From Paracoccus alkenifer (GTDB taxonomy: Bacteria > Pseudomonadota > Alphaproteobacteria > Rhodobacterales > Rhodobacteraceae): a stretch of 64,000 bases of DNA. The notes beneath the pieces were generated by a model. That model did not search any database and was not told the DNA's origin. It saw only the letters and a program-made list of their open reading frames with translations. How positions within the stretch are numbered: the stretch's first letter is position 1; each line of letters opens with the position of its first letter. The translations under genes were made by a program, and so were the position numbers. Below are positions 54,731 through 62,999 of this stretch, piece after piece. The DNA lies in the NCBI RefSeq assembly GCF_900108405.1, contig NZ_FNXG01000001.1:310001-374000 (forward strand), read 5' to 3'.

Positions 54731-54746
54731 GCGCGCGGCCGCCTGC

Positions 54747-55085
54747 TCAGCTGTTGGCGGCGGCGGGGGCGCCGGCCCGGTCAACCACCTGCGCGATGGT
54801 CGCACGGACCACGCGGATGCGCACGCCCTGCGCGATCTCGACATCCACATCGTCGTCGCGCACGGCCACGACCTTGCCGAAGATGCCGCCCTGCGTCACC
54901 ACGTTGTCGCCTTTTTTCAGCGCCGCGACCATGGCCCGATGCTGGGACATCTTCTTTTGCTGCGGACGCATGATCAGGAAATACATGATCACGAAGACCA
55001 GGATCAGCGGAATGAACTGGGCGAATGCAGCGCCGCCGCCGGCGGCGGGGGCCGCGGCCTGGGCATAGGCAGGGGTAATCAGCAT
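54747..55085 (-). CDS. yajC: Preprotein translocase accessory subunit YajC
   Basis: 112 residues. One N-terminal membrane helix (FIPLILVFVIMYFLIMRPQQKKM, including the hallmark RPQQKK) and a small cytoplasmic beta domain (LKKGDNVVTQGGIFGKVVAV). First gene of yajC-secD-secF-Mth938-ccm. Upstream, TGGACA and TAGGTT 17 bases apart (about 55156-55184 on the minus strand) may be its promoter; otherwise the 240-bp gap to mazG shows only GC-rich sequence. Confidence 0.95.
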   Translation of the reverse strand: MLITPAYAQAAAPAAGGGAAFAQFIPLILVFVIMYFLIMRPQQKKMSQHRAMVAALKKGDNVVTQGGIFGKVVAVRDDDVDVEIAQGVRIRVVRATIAQVVDRAGAPAAANS

Positions 55086-55325
55086 GAAGGCGCGGTCCTT
55101 GTGCAGGTTCCTGTCAAGACCCGGCGGCAGGGGCCGCGGGCCGGATTGGCGCAGAACCTAGTCGCGCGCCCCCGGCTTGTCCAGAAATCCCGGCGCCTGC
55201 CGCCGCCGCCTCCGGCCGGGGTTTGCGCGCAGCCCGTTCACGATCCCGGCATCCGCCCGCGGTGGACTTTCCGGCCGACCTCGTGTCTTTTTCCGCAACG
55301 CGTTTCCGACAACCAAAGGCACCCC

Positions 55326-56132
55326 ATGCCGCACACCCCCGACGCCTGCGCCGAAACCCGGCGCCTGATCGCCATCATGGCCGCGCTGCGCGACAAGCAG
55401 ACCGGCTGCCCCTGGGATATCGAACAGGATTTCGCCTCGATCGCCCCCTACACCATCGAAGAGGCGCACGAGGTCGCCGACGCCATCGCCCGGCAGGCTT
55501 GGGACGAATTGCCGGGCGAATTGGGCGACCTGCTGCTACAGGTGGTGTTTCACGCGCAGATGGCATCCGAGGCGGGCATGTTCGATTTCGCGGATGTGGC
55601 GCGGGCGATCTCGGACAAGCTGGTGGCGCGGCATCCGCATGTGTTCGGCGACGAATCGCGCGACAAATCCGCGGCGCAGCAGGTGCAGGACTGGGAAGCG
55701 ATCAAGGCGCAGGAACGCGCCGCCCGCGCCGAACGCGGCGTGTTGCAAGGCGTGGCGCTGGGGCTGCCGGCGCTGACCCGCGCGATCAAGCTGCAAAACC
55801 GCGCCGCCCGCGTCGGCTTTGACTGGCCGGGCCCCGCGCAGGTGCTGGACAAGCTGGCCGAGGAAACGGCCGAGCTGGTCGAGGCGCAAGCAGCCGCCGA
55901 CCCCGCCCATCTGGCCGAGGAATTCGGCGATCTGCTGTTCGTGATGGCCAATCTGGCCCGCCACCTGCACATCGACCCCGAAGAAGCCCTGCGCGCCGCG
56001 AACGCCAAGTTCACCCGCCGCTTCCAGTCGATCGAATCGGCGCTGGCCGCACAGGGCCGCCGCCCCGAGGATTCGACGCTGGATGAAATGGACGCGCTGT
56101 GGGACGCCGCCAAAGCGGCAGAAAAAACCTAA
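55326..56132 (+). CDS. mazG: Nucleoside triphosphate pyrophosphohydrolase MazG
   Basis: 268 residues from ATG 55326. Two tandem MazG domains: the first has CPWDIEQDFASIAPYTIEEAHEV with the EEAHE metal ligands and ELPGELGDLLLQVVFHAQMA; the second has KLAEETAELVEAQ and LAEEFGDLLFVMANLARHL. It hydrolyses noncanonical or excess (d)NTPs to monophosphates and can lower ppGpp. The last four bases overlap the end of the convergent TauE-type gene. No toxin partner is present, so it is the housekeeping enzyme. Confidence 0.95.
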   Translation: MPHTPDACAETRRLIAIMAALRDKQTGCPWDIEQDFASIAPYTIEEAHEVADAIARQAWDELPGELGDLLLQVVFHAQMASEAGMFDFADVARAISDKLVARHPHVFGDESRDKSAAQQVQDWEAIKAQERAARAERGVLQGVALGLPALTRAIKLQNRAARVGFDWPGPAQVLDKLAEETAELVEAQAAADPAHLAEEFGDLLFVMANLARHLHIDPEEALRAANAKFTRRFQSIESALAAQGRRPEDSTLDEMDALWDAAKAAEKT

Positions 56133-56941
56133 AGCAGCGCCTTGCGCAGCATGTTCAGCGCCACCGCCATCAGAAACAGCGCAAACAACCGCTTGAGCAG
56201 CCGCGGATTGGCCCCATGCGCCAGCGTGGCGCCCAAGGGCGCGGTCAGCAGCGTCATCGCGATCACGATGCCGAACATCGGCAGGTTGACCGAGCCGACG
56301 GTGCCCGGCGGCGCCTCGCGCGCGGGGACAAACAGAAAGCTCAGCACCGAGGGCAGCGCGATCACCGCCCCGAACCCGGCCGCCGTCGCCACCCCCCGGT
56401 GAATGGGCCGCCCGTGCAGGGTCAGCATCGGAACCCCCAGCGAGCCGCCGCCGATCCCCAGCAACACGCCGATCAGCCCGATAGCTCCGGCCATTCCGGC
56501 CCGGCGCGCGCCGGTGGGCGGGGCCTCGGCCAGCCGCCACTCGGCCCGGCTGACCAGCATGAAACTGGCGACCACGAACACCAGCACCGCAAAGATCAGC
56601 TGCAATTCGCGCGTGCCCAGCCGCGACACCAGCCAAACCCCGACCATGGCGCCCAGCATGATCCAGGGCGCCCAGTGACGCAGGATTTCCCACTCCACCG
56701 CGCCCTTGCGGTGATGCGCCAGCACCGAACGGATCGAGGTGACAAAGATCGTCGCCAGCGACGTCGCCAGACAGATCTGCATCACATCCGGCCCGCCATA
56801 GCCGGCCGCGGTCAGAATCGCCATAAAGGCCGGAACCAGCACGATCCCGCCTCCGACCCCCAGCATCCCGGCCAGGATCCCGGCAAAACCACCGGCCAGC
56901 AACAGCGCGGCCAGATAGGGCAACATGGTGGTCAGGGTCAT
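56129..56941 (-). CDS. Sulfite exporter TauE/SafE-family membrane protein
   Basis: 270 residues with about eight membrane helices in two repeats, each containing the glycine-rich family motif: LAGMLGVGGGIVLVPAFMAIL near residue 23 and GVLLGIGGGSLGVPMLTLHG near 160. Family members export sulfite, sulfoacetate or related organosulfur anions; this protein's substrate is unknown. It ends tail-to-tail with mazG (4-bp overlap) and follows dusA in the same direction across a repeat-bearing gap. Confidence 0.9.
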   Translation of the reverse strand: MTLTTMLPYLAALLLAGGFAGILAGMLGVGGGIVLVPAFMAILTAAGYGGPDVMQICLATSLATIFVTSIRSVLAHHRKGAVEWEILRHWAPWIMLGAMVGVWLVSRLGTRELQLIFAVLVFVVASFMLVSRAEWRLAEAPPTGARRAGMAGAIGLIGVLLGIGGGSLGVPMLTLHGRPIHRGVATAAGFGAVIALPSVLSFLFVPAREAPPGTVGSVNLPMFGIVIAMTLLTAPLGATLAHGANPRLLKRLFALFLMAVALNMLRKALL

Positions 56942-57029
56942 GGGAACCTCATGGCATCAAACCGCCCGCCCATAACGCGCCCGGCCCGGCGATGCCAGCG
57001 CCGCCCCGCCTCGCCCCCCCTCGTCGGGT

Positions 57030-57115
57030 AAAGACATTTCTTCATCACGAAAATATCCTCCGGGGGATCGTCGTATACGACGATGGGGTGGAAAACCCCC
57101 GCTTGCGGCGCCGCC
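57030..57115. repeat. Intergenic repeat element, copy D, with 18-bp palindrome
   Basis: Between dusA and the TauE-type gene. GAAAATATCCTCCGGGGG (57049-57066) matches the AAATATCCT-G-run core of copies A-C. It is followed by a perfect palindrome ATCGTCGTATACGACGAT (57067-57084) and a GGGG...CCCCC pair. On the minus strand it directly follows dusA and could serve as its transcript end. Confidence 0.6.
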
Positions 57116-57117
57116 GC

Positions 57118-58104
57118 CTATGCGGCGTCGCCCTGAACCGCCGCCAGCGCCGCATCGTATTCCGCCAGCCCGCCAGAGGCACCCCGCTCGGACAGGATCC
57201 GCCGCCATGCGCGCGCGCCGGGGCGGCCGTGGAACAGCCCCAGCATGTGGCGGGTGAACTGATGCATCCGCCCGCCGGATTCCAGATGCCGGGCGATCAT
57301 GCCGCGCATCTTTTGCGCCACCTGCAACGGGTCGGAAAACGCAGGCGCATCGCCCCACAGCGCGTCCGCCTGCCCCAGGATCGCCCATGGCTCGTGATAG
57401 GCCGCGCGCCCGATCATCACCCCGTCCATCACCGCCAGCTGCGCTCGCGCCTGATCGAGCGAGCCGATGCCGCCGTTGATCGACAGATGCAGCGCCGGAA
57501 AGGCGGTCTTCATCGCATGGACCAGCGGATAGTCGAGCGGCGGGATCTCGCGGTTCTCGCGCGGGCTCAGCCCTTGCAACCAGGCCTTGCGGGCATGGAT
57601 GATGACGCGGCGCACGCCGGCCTGTTCCAGCATGGACAGAAATTCCGGCAACACCTCGGCCGGATCCTGATCGTCGACGCCGATGCGGCATTTCACCGTC
57701 ACCTCGACCGGGCTGGCCTCCTGCATCGCCGCCACGCAATCGGCCACCAGCGCCGGGGTCTTCATCAGCACCGCCCCGAAACAGCCCGACTGCACCCGGT
57801 CGCTGGGGCAGCCCACGTTCAGGTTGATCTCGGCATAGCCACGATCGCCCGCGATCCGCACCGCCTGGGCCAGCTGGGTCGGCTCCGAACCGCCCAGTTG
57901 CAGCGCCACCGGATGCTCGGCCGCGCCGTGGTCCAGCAGCCGCGCCCGGTCGCCGTGGATCACCGCCGGCGCGGTGATCATCTCGGTATACAGCAGCGCC
58001 CGGCGGCTGAGCAGCCGGTGAAACCGGCGGCACGCCCTGTCCGTCCAGTCGATCATCGGCGCAACCGCCAATAGCTGACCCTGATCCAGCCTCATTTCCT
58101 GCAT
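57118..58104 (-). CDS. dusA: tRNA-dihydrouridine(20/20a) synthase DusA
   Basis: 328 residues from the ATG at 58102-58104; starts at 58143 (ATG) and 58095 (ATG) are also possible, as none has a strong ribosome site. FMN TIM-barrel: SVAP-type opening LLAVAPMIDWTDRACRRF, TEMITAPAVIHGDRARLL, and the catalytic Cys in INLNVGCPSDRVQSGCFGAVLM. Further KCRIGVDDQDP, IIHARKAWLQGLSPRENREIPPL and INGGIGSLDQA identify the DusA subfamily. It reduces uridines 20 and 20a in the tRNA D-loop. Confidence 0.95.
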   Translation of the reverse strand: MQEMRLDQGQLLAVAPMIDWTDRACRRFHRLLSRRALLYTEMITAPAVIHGDRARLLDHGAAEHPVALQLGGSEPTQLAQAVRIAGDRGYAEINLNVGCPSDRVQSGCFGAVLMKTPALVADCVAAMQEASPVEVTVKCRIGVDDQDPAEVLPEFLSMLEQAGVRRVIIHARKAWLQGLSPRENREIPPLDYPLVHAMKTAFPALHLSINGGIGSLDQARAQLAVMDGVMIGRAAYHEPWAILGQADALWGDAPAFSDPLQVAQKMRGMIARHLESGGRMHQFTRHMLGLFHGRPGARAWRRILSERGASGGLAEYDAALAAVQGDAA

Positions 58105-58182
58105 GTCTTCAAACCACCGGGCACAAGCGCCCGCACTCTGCATCACGAAAGCGCGCCATTTGCCAGTGGCAGGGTCAGGAAA

Positions 58183-59007
58183 TCACGGATAGGACCAGCC
58201 GTCATGCTCGACGCGAAAGATGCGCAGCGGCGCCTCGGGCCGTGTCGTATCGGGGCGGATATAGAACACCGCCCGCTGTCGCTGGCCGAAATTGGTGAAA
58301 TCGACATTGATCGTGATCATGCCCCGCAGCATGGGAGCGTCGGGATCCGGGACCGGCTCGGCAATCGTGCCGTCAAAGTCCTGCGCACCATAAAGCGGAT
58401 GCGCGCCGACCTGCCCCGAGGCCAGCCATGCCACGATGTCCGCGGTGAAATACTCATCCGCCACGGAGGCATCGAACGGGCCGGGAAGCGAGCTGTTTTC
58501 GGACTGGAACTGCCGCTCGTAGACCTCGCGCACCAGATCCACCGCCTGAGCGACCGGATCGACACCCGCAACCGCCGCATAGGGCTGGTGCCCGGCACCT
58601 GAGGTGGCAGGACGTCCATGGGCCACAGGCTCGGTGCCGTCGGGGGTGATGAACCGCTGCGCCACCCATCCGGCCTTGCTCATCGAGGCACTGCGCATCA
58701 GGCACCAGCGCTGCGGCAGCGCGTCGATCTGCGCCTGGGTCAGGCGTTGATAATGCGCGTGGGTATGGAACGGCACGCAGGTGATTTGCTGCATCCCGCG
58801 CTCATCATGGGCAAAGGTCTCGATGACGGGGTAATTCGTGCCCGGCCCCATGCGCGCGTTCAGGTGGTCGCTTGCGGAAACCCCGGTGACGCGCCACGCA
58901 TCCGGGCCGTGTCCGTCGATTTCCGCCCGGGCCGGCACGGCGGCAAGCACAAGGCCGACCGTCACGGCAGCGGCCCTTGCGGCGGGCAGGACAGGGGTCC
59001 GTCTCAT
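58183..59007 (-). CDS. Exported protein with SH3-like N-terminal domain, unknown function
   Basis: 274 residues, with signal peptide 1-28 (VTVGLVLAAVPARA). Residues 35-120 resemble a bacterial SH3 domain: AWRVTGVSASDHLNARMGPGTNYPVIETF and WCLMRSASMSKAGWVAQRFI. The second half (150-274) has DLVREVYERQFQSENSSLPGPFD ... ITINVDFTNFGQRQRAVFYI, possibly an NTF2-like or DUF3828-type fold; I do not recognise it firmly. Three cysteines. Its ATG overlaps the VWA gene's stop by 4 bp, so it is third in the membrane-VWA-SH3 operon. Likely periplasmic or cell-wall-facing. Confidence 0.82.
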   Translation of the reverse strand: MRRTPVLPAARAAAVTVGLVLAAVPARAEIDGHGPDAWRVTGVSASDHLNARMGPGTNYPVIETFAHDERGMQQITCVPFHTHAHYQRLTQAQIDALPQRWCLMRSASMSKAGWVAQRFITPDGTEPVAHGRPATSGAGHQPYAAVAGVDPVAQAVDLVREVYERQFQSENSSLPGPFDASVADEYFTADIVAWLASGQVGAHPLYGAQDFDGTIAEPVPDPDAPMLRGMITINVDFTNFGQRQRAVFYIRPDTTRPEAPLRIFRVEHDGWSYP

Positions 59008-61328
59008 GGTTTCACCTCTATGATCGAACGGCCAAGAACCTTGCGGTTGGTGATGTCCAGAAAGCGCAGCTCGTAGCGGCCCGGGTCCGGGGGCAGGGTA
59101 ATTTCCAGATTGTCGCGGCCAGTGATGCTTTCGGCACTGATCCAGCTGAAATCCGCCTGATCGGCGCGGGCAAAGGCGACGCGCCGATCACCCGCCTCGA
59201 GCCCGCTGTTCCAGGTAATGGTAATGGTTTCACCCGGTTTGCCGGTCTTGGGAACCTCCAGCCCGGCACCGTCATCCATCGGCGCGTCGGCGGCAAGAAC
59301 CTCGACCGGATGGCGGGCCATGACCCGGCGTTCACGTTCCAGATGATAGCGGATCTCGTAAAGCCCGGCATCCGGGGGCGCGGTCATTTTCCCCTCGGAC
59401 AGGTCGCCGACACGTATATAATCCCCATAATCGTCGTCCTTGGTCCCGGCCGGAACGATGGTGATATAGTCGCGGGGATAGATCGCCCCGTCCCAGTGCA
59501 GCGCCATTTCCGTGCCGGCCCGGACCTTGTCGGGACCGCTGACGGTGACCTTGCCCTCGACCACCTCGACCGGGGCGGCCGCCAGCACGCGCCCGCTGCC
59601 CTCCATCTGAAAGCGGACTTCGTGCAACCCGGGTTCGGCGGGGGCGCGCAGGCTGCCCTCGGACTTGTCGGCGATGCGGTGGTAATCGGTATAGGCGCCG
59701 GCCTTGGCCCCCATGGGCACGATGGTGACGTAATCGCGAGGATTCAGCCCCTCGGCCTGCCAGCTGACGGGGAAAACCGAGCCGACCACCACCTGATCGG
59801 GGGCAGTCACCGTAACCTTGGCGTCCACCACCTCGATCGGAGTGGACGCCAGCACACGCCCGCTGCCCTCCATCTGAAAGCGGACTTCGTGCAGCCCGGG
59901 TTCGGCGGGGGCGCGCAGGCTGCCCTCGGACTTGTCTGCGATGCGGTGGTAATCGGTATAGGCGCCGGCCTTGGCCCCCATGGGCACGATGGTGACGTAA
60001 TCGCGAGGGTTCAGCCCCTCGGCCTGCCAGCTGACGGGGAAAACCGAGCCGACCACCACCTGATCGGGGGCAGTCACCGTGACCTTGGCATCGACCACCT
60101 CGATCGGAGTGGACACCAGAACCTCGCCCGTCCCCTCTGTCTGCATCCGCACCTCGTGCAGCCCGGGTTCGGCGGGGGCGCGCAGGCTGCCCTCGGACTT
60201 GTCGGCGATGCGGTGGTAATCGGTATAGGCGCCGGCCTTGGCCCCCACGGGCACGATGGTGACGTAGTCGCGGGGGTTCAGCCCCTCGGCCTGCCAGCTG
60301 ACGGGGAAAACCGACCCGACCACCACCTGATCGGGGGCCGTGACGGTGGCTGCTGGGGGCTCTGGCTGCGGCGGCGCGGGGGGAAAGGTCACATGCGCCT
60401 CGCGCGCGCTTTGGGGCGAAAACATGTTCCGGGTCTGCGAGGATATGTCATGGAGCTGCGAATGCACCGTCACCTCGTACTCGCCAAAAGGCAGCTCGAC
60501 AGTAAAGGGATTGCCGGTGCCCTGCTGGACAACGCCCTGATCGCGGCTGGAAATATCCCAACGCACCACGTCCGGCACCAGCGGCAGGGGCTGCGCCAGC
60601 GCCTGCCAGCCCCAGACCGGCCGGTCCCCGCCCCCCGCATCGCCGATATGGGCGGCAAAGGTGAATGTCCCGGCCACCGGCGCGGCGACGACCTGTTGCA
60701 GCGCCTCGGTCAGTTCCCGGGCATTGTCGGCGGTCAGGAAACGCCCGCCGGTTTCCTCGGCGATACATTGCATCTGCATCAGGGCCTCGGCCTCGTCCTT
60801 GACGTCAAAGCCGATGACATGGGCGGTAAAGTCGATGCCCGACCGGGCCAGCGCCCGCGCGGCCGCGCAGGGGTCGGGGTTGCAGGTCTCGATCCCGTCC
60901 GAAACCAGAATGACCGTAGCGGCCTGTTCCGTGTGGCGCAGCGCCTCGGCGGCGGCGATGACGGCATCGGTCATCGGGGTCATGCCGCGCGGGTTCAGTT
61001 CATTGACGATCTTGATGATCTCGGGCGCGGTGCCCGGCGCCGGGCTGATGACGGTCTGGATATCGCTGCATTGCCCGCGTTCGCGATGGCCATAGACGAC
61101 AAGGCCCAGATCCTGCCCGGCGGGGAAATCGGCCAGAATATCCGCCACCACCTCGCGGGCGATGGTGATCTTGTTCACGCCGTCGATCTGGCCCCACATC
61201 GACCCCGAGGCATCCAGCACCAGCACGGTGCCGGGGCTTTCCTGCGCAACGGCGGGCAGGCTGGCAAAGCCAAGGGCTAGCGCCGCGACGGCGGCTTTCA
61301 GACCGGCGGCTTTCAGAAACAACGTCAT
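59004..61328 (-). CDS. Exported von Willebrand factor A protein with tandem 89-residue repeats
   Basis: 774 residues. Signal peptide 1-28 (AAVAALALGFASLPAVAQ). VWA domain about 33-215 with MIDAS DASGSMWG (39-46), the metal threonine in GMTPMTDAV and the DGIETC block. A linker beta-domain (220-325) follows, then repeat units starting at residues 327, 416 and 505 (period 89, nearly identical; core VTAPDQVVVGSVFPVSWQAE ... NPRDYVTIVP), a diverged fourth unit (594-680) and a last Ig-like domain. Each unit looks like a beta-sandwich. Its ATG overlaps the membrane-protein gene by 4 bp. Function unknown; VWA plus Ig-like repeats suggest adhesion or protein-protein interaction outside the cytoplasm. 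Confidence 0.88.
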   Translation of the reverse strand: MTLFLKAAGLKAAVAALALGFASLPAVAQESPGTVLVLDASGSMWGQIDGVNKITIAREVVADILADFPAGQDLGLVVYGHRERGQCSDIQTVISPAPGTAPEIIKIVNELNPRGMTPMTDAVIAAAEALRHTEQAATVILVSDGIETCNPDPCAAARALARSGIDFTAHVIGFDVKDEAEALMQMQCIAEETGGRFLTADNARELTEALQQVVAAPVAGTFTFAAHIGDAGGGDRPVWGWQALAQPLPLVPDVVRWDISSRDQGVVQQGTGNPFTVELPFGEYEVTVHSQLHDISSQTRNMFSPQSAREAHVTFPPAPPQPEPPAATVTAPDQVVVGSVFPVSWQAEGLNPRDYVTIVPVGAKAGAYTDYHRIADKSEGSLRAPAEPGLHEVRMQTEGTGEVLVSTPIEVVDAKVTVTAPDQVVVGSVFPVSWQAEGLNPRDYVTIVPMGAKAGAYTDYHRIADKSEGSLRAPAEPGLHEVRFQMEGSGRVLASTPIEVVDAKVTVTAPDQVVVGSVFPVSWQAEGLNPRDYVTIVPMGAKAGAYTDYHRIADKSEGSLRAPAEPGLHEVRFQMEGSGRVLAAAPVEVVEGKVTVSGPDKVRAGTEMALHWDGAIYPRDYITIVPAGTKDDDYGDYIRVGDLSEGKMTAPPDAGLYEIRYHLERERRVMARHPVEVLAADAPMDDGAGLEVPKTGKPGETITITWNSGLEAGDRRVAFARADQADFSWISAESITGRDNLEITLPPDPGRYELRFLDITNRKVLGRSIIEVKP
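59549..60350 (-). repeat. Three 267-bp tandem repeats inside the VWA gene
   Basis: Units begin (on the minus strand) at 60350, 60083 and 59816 and are almost identical at nucleotide level, including silent positions. Differences cluster at each unit's end (for example MQTEGTGEVLVST versus FQMEGSGRVLAST in the protein). This points to recent duplication or gene conversion. Confidence 0.92.
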
Positions 61329-62302
61329 GCGATTTCCCCCTGCGACGCAGCCGGAGCGATGCGATCACCGGACATCCGCCCCTTGAGCTTGCGGAAATGC
61401 GAGGACATCTGTTCAAGCCTGGCGTCCCATTCGGGGTCCGGCCGCTGGCCCTCGATCGTGCGGAAATAGACCTGCATCAGACAGGCGACGGCAAAAGGTT
61501 CCAGCAGGGCAGCCTTGACCGACCACGCAAACAGCAGCGCAAAGACAACGCCGCCCGCCGCCCATGCGCCGGGCATCAGATAGACGACCAGTGCGGCGGG
61601 CGCGAGCATGACCACAAACACCAGCAGGCTGAGCGCATAGACGATGACGGCCAGCCACGCGGCGTTTTTCAGCATCACCTTGTAATTCTGGCCGTAAAGC
61701 ACCAGCGCCTCGCGCGCCGAGGCCCAGGGATCGGTCGCGCCGGTGCGGATGGCGTGGGCAAGGATGACCTCGTCGATAAAGCCGACCGCGACCCTTAGAA
61801 AACCATGCAGCAGACCCGCGAGCTGCTGCGCGCCCGGAACCGGCAGGATGGTCAGGATGCCGCGCACCAGGCCGGTGATCGCGCGGATCACCCCCCTGAC
61901 CAGCTGGTCGACGACAAACAGCAGGCTGGCCTGCGCAAAGCGCTGTTTGACCACCGCGGTGGCGTGGGTGATCTGCGACCTGCCCGCGGGCATGGGCCGG
62001 CCGTCGATCAGCTCGACCAGAACGGCGATATGCCCGGCCTTGACGATATAAAGGATATATTCGCGCGCCCAATACATCAGCGCCCCGAACAGTCCAAAGC
62101 CGGCCACCCCGCCCCACAGGGTGGAACTGGCCCGAAACCCTTCGTCACCAAAGCCGCCGACCCCGTAACCGATGCCCGCCCCGGTTCCGGTGACCAGCAC
62201 ATAGCCAAGGGCGATGCCGAAATAGACCACCATGCGCAACACGACGAACGGCAGCGTCCGCCCCATCATTGCCAGCGCCCCGCCGATGCTGAAATCCCAC
62301 AT
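61325..62302 (-). CDS. Multispanning membrane protein of unknown function
   Basis: 325 residues from ATG 62300-62302 (a GTG at 62311 is possible). Five to six hydrophobic segments: LPFVVLRMVVYFGIALGYVLV, TLWGGVAGFGLFGALMYWA, the RGVIRAITGLVRGILTILPV amphipathic part, AWLAVIVYALSLLVFVVMLAP, VVYLMPGAWAAGGVVFALLFAW. The last 60 residues are charged and cytoplasmic-looking (PEWDARLEQMSSHFRKLKGRM). I do not recognise the family. It opens the three-gene operon with the VWA and SH3-like proteins (4-bp overlap) and may be their membrane anchor or exporter (inference). The 166-bp gap to the divergent gene at 62469 has no clear promoter. Confidence 0.8.
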   Translation of the reverse strand: MWDFSIGGALAMMGRTLPFVVLRMVVYFGIALGYVLVTGTGAGIGYGVGGFGDEGFRASSTLWGGVAGFGLFGALMYWAREYILYIVKAGHIAVLVELIDGRPMPAGRSQITHATAVVKQRFAQASLLFVVDQLVRGVIRAITGLVRGILTILPVPGAQQLAGLLHGFLRVAVGFIDEVILAHAIRTGATDPWASAREALVLYGQNYKVMLKNAAWLAVIVYALSLLVFVVMLAPAALVVYLMPGAWAAGGVVFALLFAWSVKAALLEPFAVACLMQVYFRTIEGQRPDPEWDARLEQMSSHFRKLKGRMSGDRIAPAASQGEIA

Positions 62303-62468
62303 ATGCCTCACCCGATATTTCCGCCCCGGGTGTCTAGCAACGGACAGGCAGCAGCGCCCCGTTCATTTGAACAGGGACATGTAAAAAAATCGCGCTGTAG
62401 TTGAGATGTTGTCGATTTCAGCTAAAAGAGGGGGCAGCGGAAGGAAGCCGCCGAAAATCGGTCGCAAG

Positions 62469-62999
62469 ATGGAGCAAAGCGGTTTGAGACGGCTTGTCCT
62501 GGCTGTGCTGGGCTGTGTGTGCGCCGGGTTTCCGGCCCTGTCCCAGGTGGATGATCCTGCCCGATTGCCGCCTGCGACATCGGCGCCGGTCCTTGAGGTG
62601 CGGGGCGCGGTTTCACGGACCAACGCGGATGGCGCGGCGGTTTTCGACATGGAGATGCTCAAGGCCCTGCCCCGCGCGCGGCTGGACACCACCACCGCCG
62701 TCACCGACGGCATCCGCCGGTTCGACGGTTTTCTGATGCGCGACCTGCTTGATCTTGTCGGGGCGCAGGGCACCACAGTCACGGCACGGGCGTTCAACGA
62801 CTATGCAATCGACATCGCGATAGAGGAATTCGACCGCTTCGACGTGGTCGTGGCCTATGAGATGGACGGCAAGGCGCTTGTGCCGTCGGACAAGGGGCCG
62901 CTGTGGATCGTCTATCCCCGCGATCAGCATACCGAGCTGCGCGACATCCGTTACGATTATCGCTGGGTCTGGCAGCTGCGATGGCTGGAAATAGAATGA
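62469..62999 (+). CDS. Small exported protein with molybdopterin-oxidoreductase-like fold, no cysteine ligand
   Basis: 176 residues from ATG 62469; an earlier in-frame ATG at 62406 would hide the signal peptide (LRRLVLAVLGCVCAGFPALS). The mature part, VLEVRGAVSRTNADGAAVFDMEML ... RRFDGFLMRDLLDLVGAQGTTVTARAFNDYAIDIAIEEF ... GPLWIVYPRDQH, follows the small sulfite-oxidase-type (oxidored_molyb) fold. No cysteine remains after the signal peptide, so it cannot ligate molybdenum in the usual way and is probably a sensing or binding protein. Its stop overlaps the sensor gene as ATGA. Confidence 0.8.
   Translation: MEQSGLRRLVLAVLGCVCAGFPALSQVDDPARLPPATSAPVLEVRGAVSRTNADGAAVFDMEMLKALPRARLDTTTAVTDGIRRFDGFLMRDLLDLVGAQGTTVTARAFNDYAIDIAIEEFDRFDVVVAYEMDGKALVPSDKGPLWIVYPRDQHTELRDIRYDYRWVWQLRWLEIE

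Noticed and set aside
55326..56132. mazEF-type toxin-antitoxin locus
   Set aside because: MazG is the NTP pyrophosphohydrolase; no mazE or mazF gene is adjacent.
59549..60350. CRISPR array or insertion sequence
   Set aside because: The 267-bp units are coding, in frame, contiguous and without spacers or terminal inverted repeats.
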